Source: Cryptomeria japonica (taxonomy: Eukaryota > Streptophyta > Pinopsida > Cupressales > Cupressaceae). Taken from it: a DNA stretch of 64,000 bases. Below the pieces are notes generated by a model. That model did not search any database. It was not told the DNA's origin and worked only from the letters and a program-made list of their open reading frames with translations. Positions 22,958-33,610 of this stretch are shown piece by piece. A program made the position numbers and the translations under genes. Position 1 is the first letter of the stretch. Each line of letters opens with the position of its first letter. Where the stretch lies: assembly GCF_030272615.1 (NCBI RefSeq), contig NC_081415.1, positions 630,331,240 to 630,395,239 on the forward strand. Direction: 5' to 3'.

Positions 22958-24277
22958 TTACTTTATTGTAGGTAGGGGCATAACCCCCAACTTACCTCTG
23001 AGATAGTCAAAGGTGTCCTTATGTAGTGGCTTGGTGAAGATATCAGCCACCTTCTCTTTTGTTGGTATATACTCCAACATCACTTCCTTTTCTTGCACTT
23101 GTTCCCTTAGATAGTGATATTTGATAGCTACATGCTTCATTTTGGAATGCATCACCGGATTCTTGGATATGTCCATGGCACTGGTGTTGTCACAATGAAG
23201 CACTATCAGTCCAATCACCTTTTCTTGGATACCTTCCAACAATTGCTTGATCCAAACTATCTGTGTGTAGTTGATTGCAACAGCTACATACTCAACTTCA
23301 ACTATGGATTGAGATATGTAGTTTTGTTTCTTGCTTGTCCAAGATACAATCCTATCTCCAAGAAAGAATGAACCTCCACTAGTGCTCTTTCTATCATCAA
23401 TGTTCCCTACCCAATCTAAATAAATGAAGACACTTAAGCTGAAGTCTCCCTTATGTGGATACCAAAGACCATACTCATCAGTCCCCTTAAGGTATCTAGA
23501 TATTCTCTTGACTGCCACCATATGAGTCTCTTTCGGATTTGCATAAAATCTGGCAACCAAGCCAACAGCTTGTGGTATGTCAGGTCTACTATGTACTGCA
23601 TACAGCAACTTACCGATCATGGACCAGTAGAGTGTCTCATTCACTTCTTCATCCTCATCATATTTAGAGAGCTTGCAACCTGTAACCATTCGAGTTCCAA
23701 TAGGTTTGCAATCTTCCATTCCAAAAGTTTTCAAATTTTCTCTTATATACTTAGTCTGACTGATGAAGATGACATTCTTTAGTTTTGAGACTTGCAAGCC
23801 AATAAAAAACTTTATCTCACCAATCATGGACATTTCAAATTCTTGCTTCATTTGTTCTGCATAGCTTCTTCTCATCTCATCATCTCCCCCAAAGATGATG
23901 TCATCTACAAAGATCTCAGCAATTAGATGTTTTCCTTCAGCTCCACTCTTCAAATACAAGTTACTATTATCACTGGTTCTTTTGAACCCTATGCTTAGCA
24001 GCTATGAGTGCAACCTCTCATACCAAGCTCTTGGTGCTTGTTTCAGCCCATATAGAGCCTTCTACAACCTGCATACCATGTTTCTTCCATCTTTAGATGC
24101 AAACCCTTTTGGTTGCTCTGTGTATACTTCTTCCTCTAACACACCATTTAAGAATGCCGATTTGACATCCATTTGATAAACTTTGAATTTTTTGTAAGCA
24201 GCAGAGGCCAGCAAAATTCTGATCCCTTCCAGCCTGGCCACCAGTTTGAAGGTTTATCCATAGTCCAAACCTTCTTC
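22958..24277 (-). CDS. pol: Copia C reverse transcriptase and RNase H (C-terminal part of pol)
   Basis: The open frame 22958-23959 has the RT catalytic box FVDDIIFG near 23900, then FFIGLQV and SRPDIPQAVG. RNase H follows with DWVGNIDDRKSTSG (about 23400), VEVEYVA (about 23300) and CDNTSAMDISKNPV (about 23190). It ends with HYLREQV, then YIPTKEKVADIFTKPL and a stop at 22958. Upstream (23960-24277) the frame holds VYQMDVKSAFLNG and the ALYGLKQAPRAWY block, broken by two stops. RT and RNase H catalytic acids look intact. Confidence 0.92.
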
Positions 24278-25159
24278 CTAAGCATATTCCTTACAGACTA
24301 ATCTTGTTTTGTTTCTTATTACTTTACCAGTTTCATCCATTTTATTTCTGAACACCCACTTAGTGCCTATCACATTTTTGTTTTCCGGTCTGGGCACTAG
24401 AGTCCATGTTTCATTTTTCTCAATTTGTTCTATTTCTTCTTCCATGGCTTTGACCCAGTCATCATCTTTTAGAGCCTCCTTTGTTGTTTTAGGCTCAAAT
24501 ATGGAAAGCATACAACCATTCTCTCTTGCTCTTCTTCTAGTTAGAACTCCTACATCTTTGTCACCAATGATATTTTATGCAGAGTGATTATTTATAACAT
24601 ACTTAGCCAATACCGGCTCACTTCTTGGAGCTTCTTCAACCGGTTGTGTAGGTTCTACTTCACAGGCTTCTTCATATGCCACTTCAACAAGGTCTTCTTT
24701 GGTAGGTTTCACCGATACATTGTACTCAAACCCTTTATAGTCCTCAAGTTCACTCTTACTATCCTGTTCATTTTTATCAGAGTACTCATCTACTATGACA
24801 TTTGCACTTTCCACAATCTTACTGGTCCTTTTGTTCAAACACTGGTATGCCTTACTTTTTGTGGAGTAACCTAAGAAGGTTCCTTCATCACTCTTGGGAT
24901 CAAATTTTCTAGTGTACTCATCCCTTTTGATATAGCACCTGCTTCCAAATACTTAAAAATAACAAACATTAGTTGGGTATCTAGACCATAATTCATAGGG
25001 AATTTTATTTGTCCCTTTCTTCACTTGTATCTGGCTCAAGGTGTATACAGTAGTGCTTATAACTTCTCTCCAGAAAATATGTGGAATGTCCTTCTATATC
25101 ATCAGAGTCATTACGCAATCAATAAGAGTTATGTTTCTTCTTTCAGCAACCCCATTCTA
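24278..25159 (-). pseudogene. Copia C: RT N-terminus and integrase C-terminus, broken
   Basis: 24278-24511 encodes DDWVKAMEEEIEQIEKNETW, the RT start, ending at a stop. 24575-24838 is an acidic linker (SANVIVDEYSDKNEQDSKSE) typical between integrase and RT. 24840-25159 contains the integrase C-terminal region with stops near 24957, 25076 and 25159. Together they join the catalytic integrase to RT. Confidence 0.8.
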
Positions 25160-26539
25160 CTAAGGTGTTCTGGGTGCAGACATTTGTCTCATAATCCCCT
25201 GTTCCTCGCAGTAATTCATGAACTCTTGAGAGGTGAACTCTCCTCCTCTATCTAATCTTAGACACTTTAGATTCTTATCGGTTCCTCTTTCTACTTGAGC
25301 CTTAAAAACTTTGAATGTGTGAAAGGCTTCATATTTTTCCTTCAAGAATATAGCCCATGTCATTCTTGAGAATTCATCCACAAACAGCATAAAATATTGA
25401 TCTCCATAGAAACTCTTGGTTCTCATGGGACCACATAGGTCTATATGAACTAAGTCCAGCATGTTTTCAGATGAAAAGGATTTACTGCTGAAACTAGACC
25501 TGGTCAGCTTTCCTAGTTGACATTCTTTGCACATAGCATTTTTAGGTTTCACTATATTAGGCATACCTCTCACAGACTTTGTCTTACTGACTTTTTCTAT
25601 GCTATCAAAGCTAACATGACACAGTCTTTTGTGCCACAACAAACTATCTTCTACCTTAGCCATTAGACAACTACCTATGGTGGTGTCTAGGTGAAAAAGA
25701 TTCCCTCTTGATTGTTTGCCGGTAGCAATCAGACTTCCTGATTTGTCATTTATTTTACATATTCCTTCATTGAATTCTAACCAGTATCCCTTGTTGTTAA
25801 TTTGTGCAACACTTAACAAAATATATTTTATCCCTTCTACCCAATAGACATCATCACAATTTTTTTTATCATTCATGGCTATAGCTCCCTTACCTTTTAC
25901 TACACAAGGAGCACCATTTCCGAATCTCACAGTTCCTCCATTGCAATCCTCCATGTTGAGGAACTTGTTTCTATCACTGGTCATATGGTGAGTGCAACCA
26001 CTATCAATCACCCATTCTCCACACTGGTTTGTACAAAAAATCAGTGCCATATCTCCTTCTTCTATGCTATCCTCCTTGACTACCACAAATGCAATTCCAT
26101 CTCCATCAGATCCTTTTGATTCTTCATCAATGACTCCTTCTTCTACAAGATAACACTCCTTCTTGCTCTTGACCCTATAGCTTCTGAAATTTTCCTTCCT
26201 ATCTCTATCATTATCAAGACATCTTGAAGCAATATGACCTATCTTATTATAGGAGAAGCACTTTAAGGGTAATTTACCTTTATACTTTCCTTTTCCTTTT
26301 GGAAATCTTCTTCCCAATAGAGCTTCAATTTCATCTTTCTCCTGTTCCTCAGATAACAAGTTGTCACTTTCATGGGAATGACCGATTCTTGTAGTAGAAC
26401 TACTTCTGGTTTCTTTCCTTCTCCTTGTTGGTGCATGAATCATGGAGGCTTTGAAAGAAGCATCAATCTTTGGTATGTTGTTGTCATAATTGCTCAGTTC
26501 AAAAGTAGTCAACTTATTGATTAGTGAGTCAAGAGACAT
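25160..26539 (-). CDS. pol: Copia C gag C-terminus, protease and integrase core
   Basis: An open frame of 459 residues. A knuckle-like CFSYNKIGHIASRC lies near 26220-26260, with the second Cys of the usual CCHC changed to Tyr. An acidic linker and the protease motif WVIDSGCTHHMTSD (about 25975-26015) follow. Integrase has LLWHKRLCHVSFDS and CKECQLGK (HHCC), then LVHIDLCGPM with the first catalytic Asp (about 25440) and LRLDRGGEF with the second (about 25245). A stop at 25160 cuts the frame before the catalytic Glu. The product would be processed into capsid, protease and integrase. Confidence 0.9.
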   Translation of the reverse strand: MSLDSLINKLTTFELSNYDNNIPKIDASFKASMIHAPTRRRKETRSSSTTRIGHSHESDNLLSEEQEKDEIEALLGRRFPKGKGKYKGKLPLKCFSYNKIGHIASRCLDNDRDRKENFRSYRVKSKKECYLVEEGVIDEESKGSDGDGIAFVVVKEDSIEEGDMALIFCTNQCGEWVIDSGCTHHMTSDRNKFLNMEDCNGGTVRFGNGAPCVVKGKGAIAMNDKKNCDDVYWVEGIKYILLSVAQINNKGYWLEFNEGICKINDKSGSLIATGKQSRGNLFHLDTTIGSCLMAKVEDSLLWHKRLCHVSFDSIEKVSKTKSVRGMPNIVKPKNAMCKECQLGKLTRSSFSSKSFSSENMLDLVHIDLCGPMRTKSFYGDQYFMLFVDEFSRMTWAIFLKEKYEAFHTFKVFKAQVERGTDKNLKCLRLDRGGEFTSQEFMNYCEEQGIMRQMSAPRTP

Positions 26540-27075
26540 TAATTTTTCCCAAGGATCTGAGTTCTAGGATAGCAGAGACCCTTATGGCATATTGTGGTAG
26601 CAAGGTTCTCAAGATTTTGCTAACCACATCATCCTCCTCAAGCTTTCCTCCATCACTTTTAATGGAGTTCACTACATCCTTTATTCTCTTGCTATGTTGC
26701 TCTATTTTTTCTCCTTCCTGCATCCTCATCTCATCATATTTTCCTCTCAGGCTGTCTACTTTTATCTTGTTAAACATGAGGATCTCCCCAATAGACTGTC
26801 TTCAGCTTATTCCATATATGAAACATTGTTTTCAAATCTTGAACCTTAGCAAATTCATTATCTAAAAGAGTGATGACAATCACATCCATAGCAGTAGTAT
26901 TATCTTGCCTTTCCTTGATCTGATCTGGAGTGAGAGTCCCTGAAGTTCAATGTACTCTGTGATTACATGATGCCAGTAATTTTCTCCTAGGGATCTTAGA
27001 TAAAGTTTCATTCTTCCACATCATAAGATGTAATTCTCCTTAGAGAACTTAAGACCCTCATTTCTCATCATCTTG
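26529..27075 (-). pseudogene. gag: Copia C gag N-terminal part
   Basis: 26529-26777 gives FNKIKVDSLRGKYDEMRMQE and VNSIKSDGGKLEEDDVVSKI, the helical gag (UBN2-like) block, overlapping the next frame by 11 bases at 26529-26539. Further upstream to about 27070 the minus strand holds LKFSKENYI and KERQDNTTAMDVI with stops and shifts. The start is near the MMRNEGL codons at about 27068. Confidence 0.75.
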
Positions 27076-27111
27076 GATCTTTCCTTAAGCTTATTCTAAT
27101 TCTAAGGACCT

Positions 27112-27128
27112 GATGCTCTAATACCAAA
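27112..27128 (-). other. Primer-binding site of Copia C
   Basis: The minus strand reads TTTGGTATTAGAGCATC next to the LTR. It matches TGGTATCAGAGC with one change and identifies 27130-28761 as the 5' LTR. Confidence 0.82.
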
Positions 27129-27129
27129 T

Positions 27130-28761
27130 TGTTAGTCCCAACCGGTGCTACGAGGGGAGGGGTGAATCAACACTTGATCAATTTTCATATTCAAAACTTT
27201 TAACTCTAATCTGCACTTATTAAATATTTATCAATATACTTAATCACTGAAGTAGAATATGCATCCATGAAAATTTGACAGTGACACCAAGATTTATCTC
27301 ATGGAAACCCAAATGGGAGAAAACCACGGTGTGAGTAGGAACTCACAAAATTTGTACTCTTCTAGAGTATGCTTGATGAGGAGCCATCCTTGTTAGGAGA
27401 TTACAAAGACACTTGTTAGGTGCCACTCGGTTAAGGGATTTAAGTTAAGGTCGGTTAGTGCCTTTACCCTGTTAAAGGTAGCCTGATTAAAGGACTTAAG
27501 AACATCAATTAAGATGTCACCCGGTTAAGGGATTTTGCAAAAGGGACTTGTTAAAGTCCACCCGGTTAAGGGATTTAAGTTGCAATGGTTAGAAAGCAAC
27601 AAATGGATGATCTGCTAACTTAGCTACTGATAGTTTGATTAGATCACAATGAGAATCACACTCTATCCACACCGGTTGTGTCTGCTCTGCACAACACCAG
27701 TTTTCTTCTTCGGCTCTGCACTCTATCGGTCCTCTGACCTTTGGCTCTATACTCTTTCGGTTCTCTAACCTTTGGCTCTGCACTCTACAGTTTCTCTAAA
27801 CTTTGGCTCTTCACTCTACTAGTTCTCTGACCTTCGGCTCTACACTCTATCGGTCTACCTCAAACACCCTCTACTCTGCTAAATCCTTTTAGCACTTCCT
27901 CTCACTCTGCTCTTCACCTTGGATCACCTTCTACAAGATCTTCTTTTTGCAAATTTTACGATCAAGTCTTTCTAAATGAATTCAAAAATACTTTATACAT
28001 TTTCTGTCAACACCTTTAGGTCTTCCCTCAATCAAAGCAATCACATATTTTAGAATATTTCAAATTCAAAATCTCCCACTCTTTCTTTGCACACCCTGCA
28101 ACAATTCCAAGTGTTCAATGAATTCTACCACTACATTTTCCAAAGATAGTAACTTCTAGGTCGAGTTCAGTCAATTGAGTGCGAACCAAAAAATCCGCAC
28201 GTAATCATGCTTGACTACATGATAACTGTTGTTGACCTTACCAACTTATGATTTGGCATAGACACAAGCTCACCAACTCACCTTTTTCCACCGCAATTGA
28301 ATAATTGATCACTGCTCTAAGATCTATAATGATCACCTATCTTCCTTCTATCATACCAGTGTACCAGTATTCCACTACACTTCTATATTACTGGTTCATC
28401 CTTTGATTCCCGGTTTGTTGTGCTAGCATCAATTTTCTTCCCCTGTTTACCAATGAGGTTTTGGTTTGCATACAACCTCAATTCTTCTTGCCTGAGTCAT
28501 CTTTTGTGACTTCATCATCATCAGAATGATTGACCTTCTTGAATGATAGACCAGTTGGCTTAGTCTATCTTCCCTTGAGCTGATTGAACTTTTGGTTATC
28601 TATTTCCAATGTTGTTTGTATTTACTAGTAAGTTAATCACCTTTGCTTACTGAAATACACCACACTACCGATACCACTTCACCAGTCAGTGTTAGACATC
28701 AATGACAAATCTTAGCTCATATACCGGTTCTCTGGATTGATCGGTTTTGTCAATGCCAACA
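27130..28761 (-). repeat. 5' LTR of Copia C
   Basis: A near copy of 21017-22624. The U5 hairpin is decayed here (GGTGCTACG versus AATCAACACT). The second hairpin is intact: TGTGAG 27330-27335 with CTCACA 27342-27347. Confidence 0.92.
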
Positions 28762-30365
28762 TATATGTCGCCATTGTTACACTGTGTGCTGCTACATAAT
28801 AAGTTGCTCGGCTAGACTGATGCAAAACCTCAAGCCAGGAGGCAGCTAACTCTCCTCTTAATCTCTACACATCTTGATCATGCTCTGTAACCTAGGTCTC
28901 GTGACTTCCAATTGTGTCTGGAGAGTCCTCACTCTCCCTCTCAATGTATGGATCATATATGTTGGCGTCTATCTCTGAGGTATCTCCTCCTCTCCTCCCT
29001 CAATCAGCTCATCCCTCCACTATCGCACCTCTTGAGGGGAAACTCTCTCTCCCATCTCCCCCTCACCACCAATATCACCTCTAGCCCCTACACCCCAAGC
29101 TCCACCTCCCTCACTTTCGATTGCACCCAATGAACCACCCTCTCCTCTCCTCTGCTACTAACCAATCATTGTTGCCCTACTGTTGCTTGCACTAGGATCA
29201 CCTCCTACTCACCTAGGTGGATCTACTCTTTGTCCCTGTAACTGAGTTGGTACATCATCTCCACCCTCACCAATCTAAGGTGCTCGCTTTGTTGGATCTA
29301 TAAATCGTGGGAATGGATGTCTCAATGACTCATCCCTATACTCTGGGGTCACCCCTACATCAGCAATATCCTCTAAATAGTCCTAGCATTGTGGCTGGAG
29401 GGATATCAACTCCTATACCGCTAGGGCATAAGATAACTTCAACCCCCATCCCTTCCTCTCCTCATCCCCAAAATGGTGTAAGAAGTAAACTCCTATGAAA
29501 TGGTCTAAACTCGCCCATACTGCTTCATAACCCAGCTAACAACAAAATGCTCAAAAATAATTTGAGATCTCTCAATGAGTGGGCATGTCATAAACATCAA
29601 TCTTTTCTCTCACCTCTAGTCATCCCATTCCTCTAAACCCCTATAAGGCCTCCAGACAACTGCAATCAGGTCATCCAACTGGTGCCTCCAGAAACTTGTT
29701 TTCCCTAAGTGTCAGCACATGATAGGCTGATGTGGCTCTCTTGAATCGTTGACAACTGGCCTACAAACTGGGATATGCTCCCATGCCTATATCTATAGAA
29801 CAAGAACCCTAGCAGCCATGCTCTTCACATCTTGGTATGCGATCTCATGCATCTCATGGTACATGTGTGCTAACAAGCAAGATCCCCAGCCTAATCTCCT
29901 TGGCTGAGCAACTAACATCTCCAATATCCTCCCCCAGCCACAAGAATCCCTGTTGTCCTCTGTCAGGCATAACAAAACATCCTATCAGTCCAATGAGCAC
30001 ACAAGTGACGGGAAATCTCCCTCCATATCTGCTCATCATGTCATCCCATGAAATGGATCGCACTATAAGACTCTCATCCTAGAATACCCTATGTAATGTT
30101 GTAATCCCCACCTGAGGAGAAGAATCATAGTCCACTATACTACCTGAAAAAGGAATCCTCATAATCCTATATACATCCTCGGGAGTGATCGGCATCTCCC
30201 CAATAGGCAGGTGAAAAGTGTTATGCTCTTAATGAAATCTCTCTACTAATGCACTAAGAAATCCATGATTCACATGAATATCTGGCATCTGCAATAAGTA
30301 TCCAAAACCACATGCATCATTATGAGCCCTCTGAGCATCTGAGAGCTTCCAAACTAATCTCATAG
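28762..30365 (-). pseudogene. Antisense ORF of the Tat element: plant mobile domain protein, broken
   Basis: On the minus strand, opposite to gag-pol, a long decayed frame starts near MRLVWKLSDAQRAH (about 30360). It continues with HVNHGFLSALVERFH, then TFHLPIGEMPITPEDVYRI (about 30170-30230), IRSISWDDMMSRYGG (about 30060), a Gly-rich centre and LLAHMYHEMHEIA (about 29850). AWEHIPVCRP follows near 29760-29785. This matches the plant mobile domain (aminotransferase-like PMD) found in MAIN/MAIL proteins and in transposons. A charged tail with REGEDSPD follows toward 28770. Several stops and shifts mean it is dead. It is cut by Copia C and its last part lies at 20891-21016. Confidence 0.8.
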
Positions 30366-31010
30366 TGGCTAGATAGGTACATCAAAACTATATGTCTGGA
30401 AAGCTAACCTGCAAAATTGAACGACAACTCATCAGTATGCAATACAAATTGAGTTATAAAGTTGTCAAAAATGCCCATGAATCCAACTAATCAATCACGG
30501 AAATTAAAAGTTTAAGTTTTGATGCTAAAAAAAATTTGATTGTTTTTTAAACAAGTAAACACAGAGGGGAAGCAACTCATATGAGTAAATATTTCAGGTA
30601 GTATGAGTAAACTATATGATACGAGTCACTAACCAATACATAACAACTAAATAGACCATGCTAACATGTCTTGTACGACTTGAGGGCACACCCCGAATGA
30701 CAAAACAAATGACTTAATATGAGTAAACATTGTTTGACAGATACTCGTACGCCAAACCTTAGTTTTCCATATGATGAAATGACTGAAAATGAGATAAAAT
30801 GAAATTTACAGCGACAAATTCATGCAAAAATTTGGAAATTTAACAGGCTCAAGATCGATCACTTGCCATAGGGGGATCGTTCCTAGGTCAATTATGCCAT
30901 CTTTGCAGCTCGAATCGGTGGGTATGCTCAGGAATTGCCATTTTGCTCCAAAGAAGGTTTTTGAATTTTTGAACTTTGAGAAGTGAAAATGAAATGAAAA
31001 TGACCCTTTC
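30366..31010 (+). other. Tat 3' region between antisense ORF start and solo LTR
   Basis: There is no gene in the sense direction. It contains several ATGAGT/ACGAGT motifs (30590-30760) that resemble the leader motif at 7147-7441. As the upstream side of the antisense ORF it may once have held that ORF's promoter. No clear TATA box stands out. Confidence 0.5.
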
Positions 31011-31886
31011 TATTGGCATATGCACACTCCAATGAGACATTGTATGTGATTGAAGGTTTTGTCATTGATGGCAACTGTGCAATCCTATAACACCGGCAAG
31101 GCATTATACCGGCAAGGCATTACACCGGCAAGTTAGTGCACCAGCATCAGCAGATCACACTCTACACCAGCACTCAAGACACCGGCACCAGCACAAAAGA
31201 AAGGAAGTATACCGGCACAGAGGCCGACAGGATTTTGTTATATTATATTTTGTTTATTATTGTAAAACTTTGTAAGCTGACTTGGCATGTTGTAAAATGA
31301 CTCTTATATATATAAGAGATCGTTGTAAAATGACTCTTATATATATAAGAGATCATTGTAGACATTTTGTAATGAATTAAGGAAGTGAAGAAAGTAATGT
31401 ATGCGAAATATTAAGGTAGACCTATTATGTGAAATATAGGTTAAAGGGTTTATATAAGAAGCAGAGTAGCAACTGGTACTGGATCAGGTATTATAGATGC
31501 TATTGTAAAGTAGTACAAGATATTGGATTTGTATAATCCACATTGTAAGTCAGTGAGACTTCCCATTGAGCAGTGAGCTCTAGGCAGTTGGCCTTCCTAC
31601 ATGTGTAGGCCCCTATTGTAAGTAATATTCTCTTATTGGCCGGTAAGTGGATATTGTGGGTCACAAATCCCATCGAGGTTTTTCCCACACCGGGTTTCCT
31701 CGTTAAATCCTTGTGTTCTAGTGTGCTTTTCATGTGGATGTTCTTAATTCTGTTTATTGCATTATTTCTTGCATACCAGTACACTGTTATAATATGTTCT
31801 ACATGTTTTAAGTTAAGAAATTATGTTCACCAGTTAGCTACTGATTCACCCCCCCCCCCCTCTCAGTATCTGTGGGAATCCTAACA
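31011..31886 (+). mobile_element. Solo LTR (TGTTAGGATTCCC family, opposite orientation), TSD ctttc
   Basis: It runs from TATTGGCATATGCACACTCC to GGGAATCCTAACA and is flanked by ctttc at 31006-31010 and 31887-31891, a perfect 5-bp match. It is the inverted relative of 18219-19026. It carries a CACCGGCAAGGCATTA tandem near 31090-31130 and a duplicated TATA segment at 31291-31356. Hairpins: TACTGA 31839-31844 with TCAGTA 31863-31868, and GTGGG 31656-31660 with CCCAT 31669-31673. Confidence 0.93.
31291..31356 (+). promoter_or_regulatory. Tandemly duplicated TATA segment in the solo LTR
   Basis: A 33-bp unit occurs twice in a row (31291-31323 and 31324-31356). Each unit holds CTCTTATATATATAAGAG, a palindrome centred on the TATA. 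The sister LTR at 18219-19026 has it once near 18750. This is a plausible LTR promoter. Initiation is not shown by sequence alone. Confidence 0.6.
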
Positions 31887-32603
31887 CTTTCAACCCCTTA
31901 TATAGAAAACACTAATTTTTAAACTTTCTCCGATGGATGTGAAAATTATACCCTTGACTAAATCGACCATCTTGAGTCCATTTTTGGGATCGAAATCAAA
32001 ATTTGAGATTATTTTTCTAGTCAAAATCTCACAACGTTGACCACTTGGTATTTTCGTCTTCCGATCATATTTTCTTATTATTTTTCGCTCAAATCACCTC
32101 TGATTTCAACTTAATTCTCCAATAAATCTTTGTGCTCAAATTATCATCGCTAAATATTTTTATGACTTCAATTGCCTAAAATCACTATGACCTCGCAATC
32201 TTTCGATTTCACTTGTGAGGGGCATGCTCATTACATCATCATTATCAACGATTGCATCATAAAAAGTCAAGATTTTTTTTCTTCTTCATCGAAAGTTGAG
32301 CAAAATATATTTTTAGTCAAAGACTAATCGAATATCAATCAAATCAAACAAAACCTCATTGTTCTTCAAAATTGAATCAATCTCTAGGGGCATATTAGTT
32401 TCATTGCATCAAATTATAGTTCAATCAAGTTTGGGATCGGTGTCTCTTTAATCAATCTGTTCAGTTTCATTGCTTCAAATCAAGTTGAACATCTCGCTCT
32501 TCATCGGTTTGTGAACCATCAAGTTTAGAACTGATAATCTGTTTGACATTAAATTTTCTTTGAATCAATGTGTTGCTCACACATGAATTCAAAGAGGGGC
32601 AAA
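31887..32603 (+). other. Tat distal 3' region and polypurine tract
   Basis: AT-rich sequence without coding signal. It ends in AAAGAGGGGCAAA (32591-32603), a purine tract directly before the 3' LTR and the expected plus-strand primer. Confidence 0.78.
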
Positions 32604-33610
32604 TTTTATACCCTAAAAATGGTCACCTAAATCATGGGCCCCCAATCTCGACTACATCACCAAGGTCCTAACCAAAGGTAATTAAATCAATCTTGAGAAC
32701 CTAATTAATTAATTCTCAGTCATCAATGTCACATGGCAAGTAAATCATTCTATGTTAATTAAATATTTATTTAATTAATTAATCATTTCAAGTAGATAAT
32801 TTTAATCAATTATCCTATTTATTTAATTAAATATCCTAGTATATTTAATTAATAAATCAAATTTTCCATTAAATCATTAAAAAAGAATGAATAAATTTGG
32901 AAAAAAGAATTAATTGAAAAAAGAATTAAAATTGAGAAAAGAAATCAAAAAGGAATTAAATTGAAAAATCTTAGAAAAGCAATTAAATCAATTAAATATC
33001 AAAATTGAATAAAAATATGAAATAAATCATTTTTTCTGATTTTATCTTAAAATTAGTTCAATTTCCTTTAAAGCTGAGAAAAGCAGCCAATCACATCAAT
33101 TCACCTAGATTGTGCTTCCTCTTGGAGAATCTCTACCGCTCATCATTGATCAATCTTGATTGTTGGTCTCTCTCTGGATTTTCTATAAATTTAGGCTCTC
33201 ATCTCTCATTCAAAAAAACCTAGAGATTTATCATTATTATGTTGTTTTTGCTCTAGGTCTATTGAGATTTTTGTGCATTGAGAATATTGCATATTAGTTA
33301 TTGCATATTTGTTAAATCATCTAACTTAAATATTCATTCATAACTTAATCATGTTAGCTTAATCTTGCATCCATTTAGCTCAATTTCATACTCATTAAGA
33401 TTAATTCTTTCATTTAGGTATCGTCTAGTCACTGGTCTTGCATAAAGAAATCTGAGAGCAAAACTAAACTCACATCTACTAGAAGGCAATACGTCGCTTT
33501 GTAGTGGTTTTATTATTCATTGATTATTGATTTACTAACCATGCATCTAATGACTTAATTGAAGTGTTGTGTATTCAGATATAGATACAGGTCAACTTTT
33601 CACACACACA
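32604..33610 (+). repeat. 3' LTR of the Tat element
   Basis: It aligns with 4814-5781 from the CCCTAAAAATGGTCAC block to the terminal CACACACACA. The first bases are mutated (TTTTATACCC versus TGTAATACCC). It is slightly longer, with a short duplication (GCATATTAGTTATTGCATAT) near 33290-33310. Confidence 0.92.

Larger units (their letters stand above)
21017..28761 (-). mobile_element. Ty1/copia retrotransposon C, nearly complete
   Basis: The 3' LTR is 21017-22624 and the 5' LTR 27130-28761. Both start TGTTAGTCCCAAC and end AATGCCAACA in plus coordinates. A PPT complement (ATCTCCCCCTTTGG) follows the 3' LTR and a Met-type PBS precedes the 5' LTR. Flanks are tatct (21012-21016) and tatat (28762-28766). 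Gag, protease, integrase, RT and RNase H all lie on the minus strand in Copia order. Only a few stops are visible, so it is younger than Copia A. It sits inside the antisense ORF of the Tat element. Confidence 0.93.
4814..33610 (+). mobile_element. Ty3/gypsy element of Tat type with nested insertions
   Basis: The two LTRs (4814-5781 and 32604-33610) are close copies in direct orientation. A TGGCGCC-type PBS follows the first and a purine tract precedes the second. Flanks are atata (4809-4813) and atatg (33611-33615), a near-matching 5-bp TSD. The internal order is gag, protease, RT, RNase H, a second RNase H, integrase, a long 3' non-coding region and an antisense ORF. RT before integrase makes it Ty3/gypsy. 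The second RNase H and the antisense ORF are features known from the Tat lineage. All genes carry stops. Four solo LTRs and one Copia element are nested in it. Confidence 0.92.

Noticed and set aside
23453-24176. Plus-strand ORFs opposite Copia C RT
   Set aside because: The minus strand encodes well conserved RT, so these are antisense shadows.
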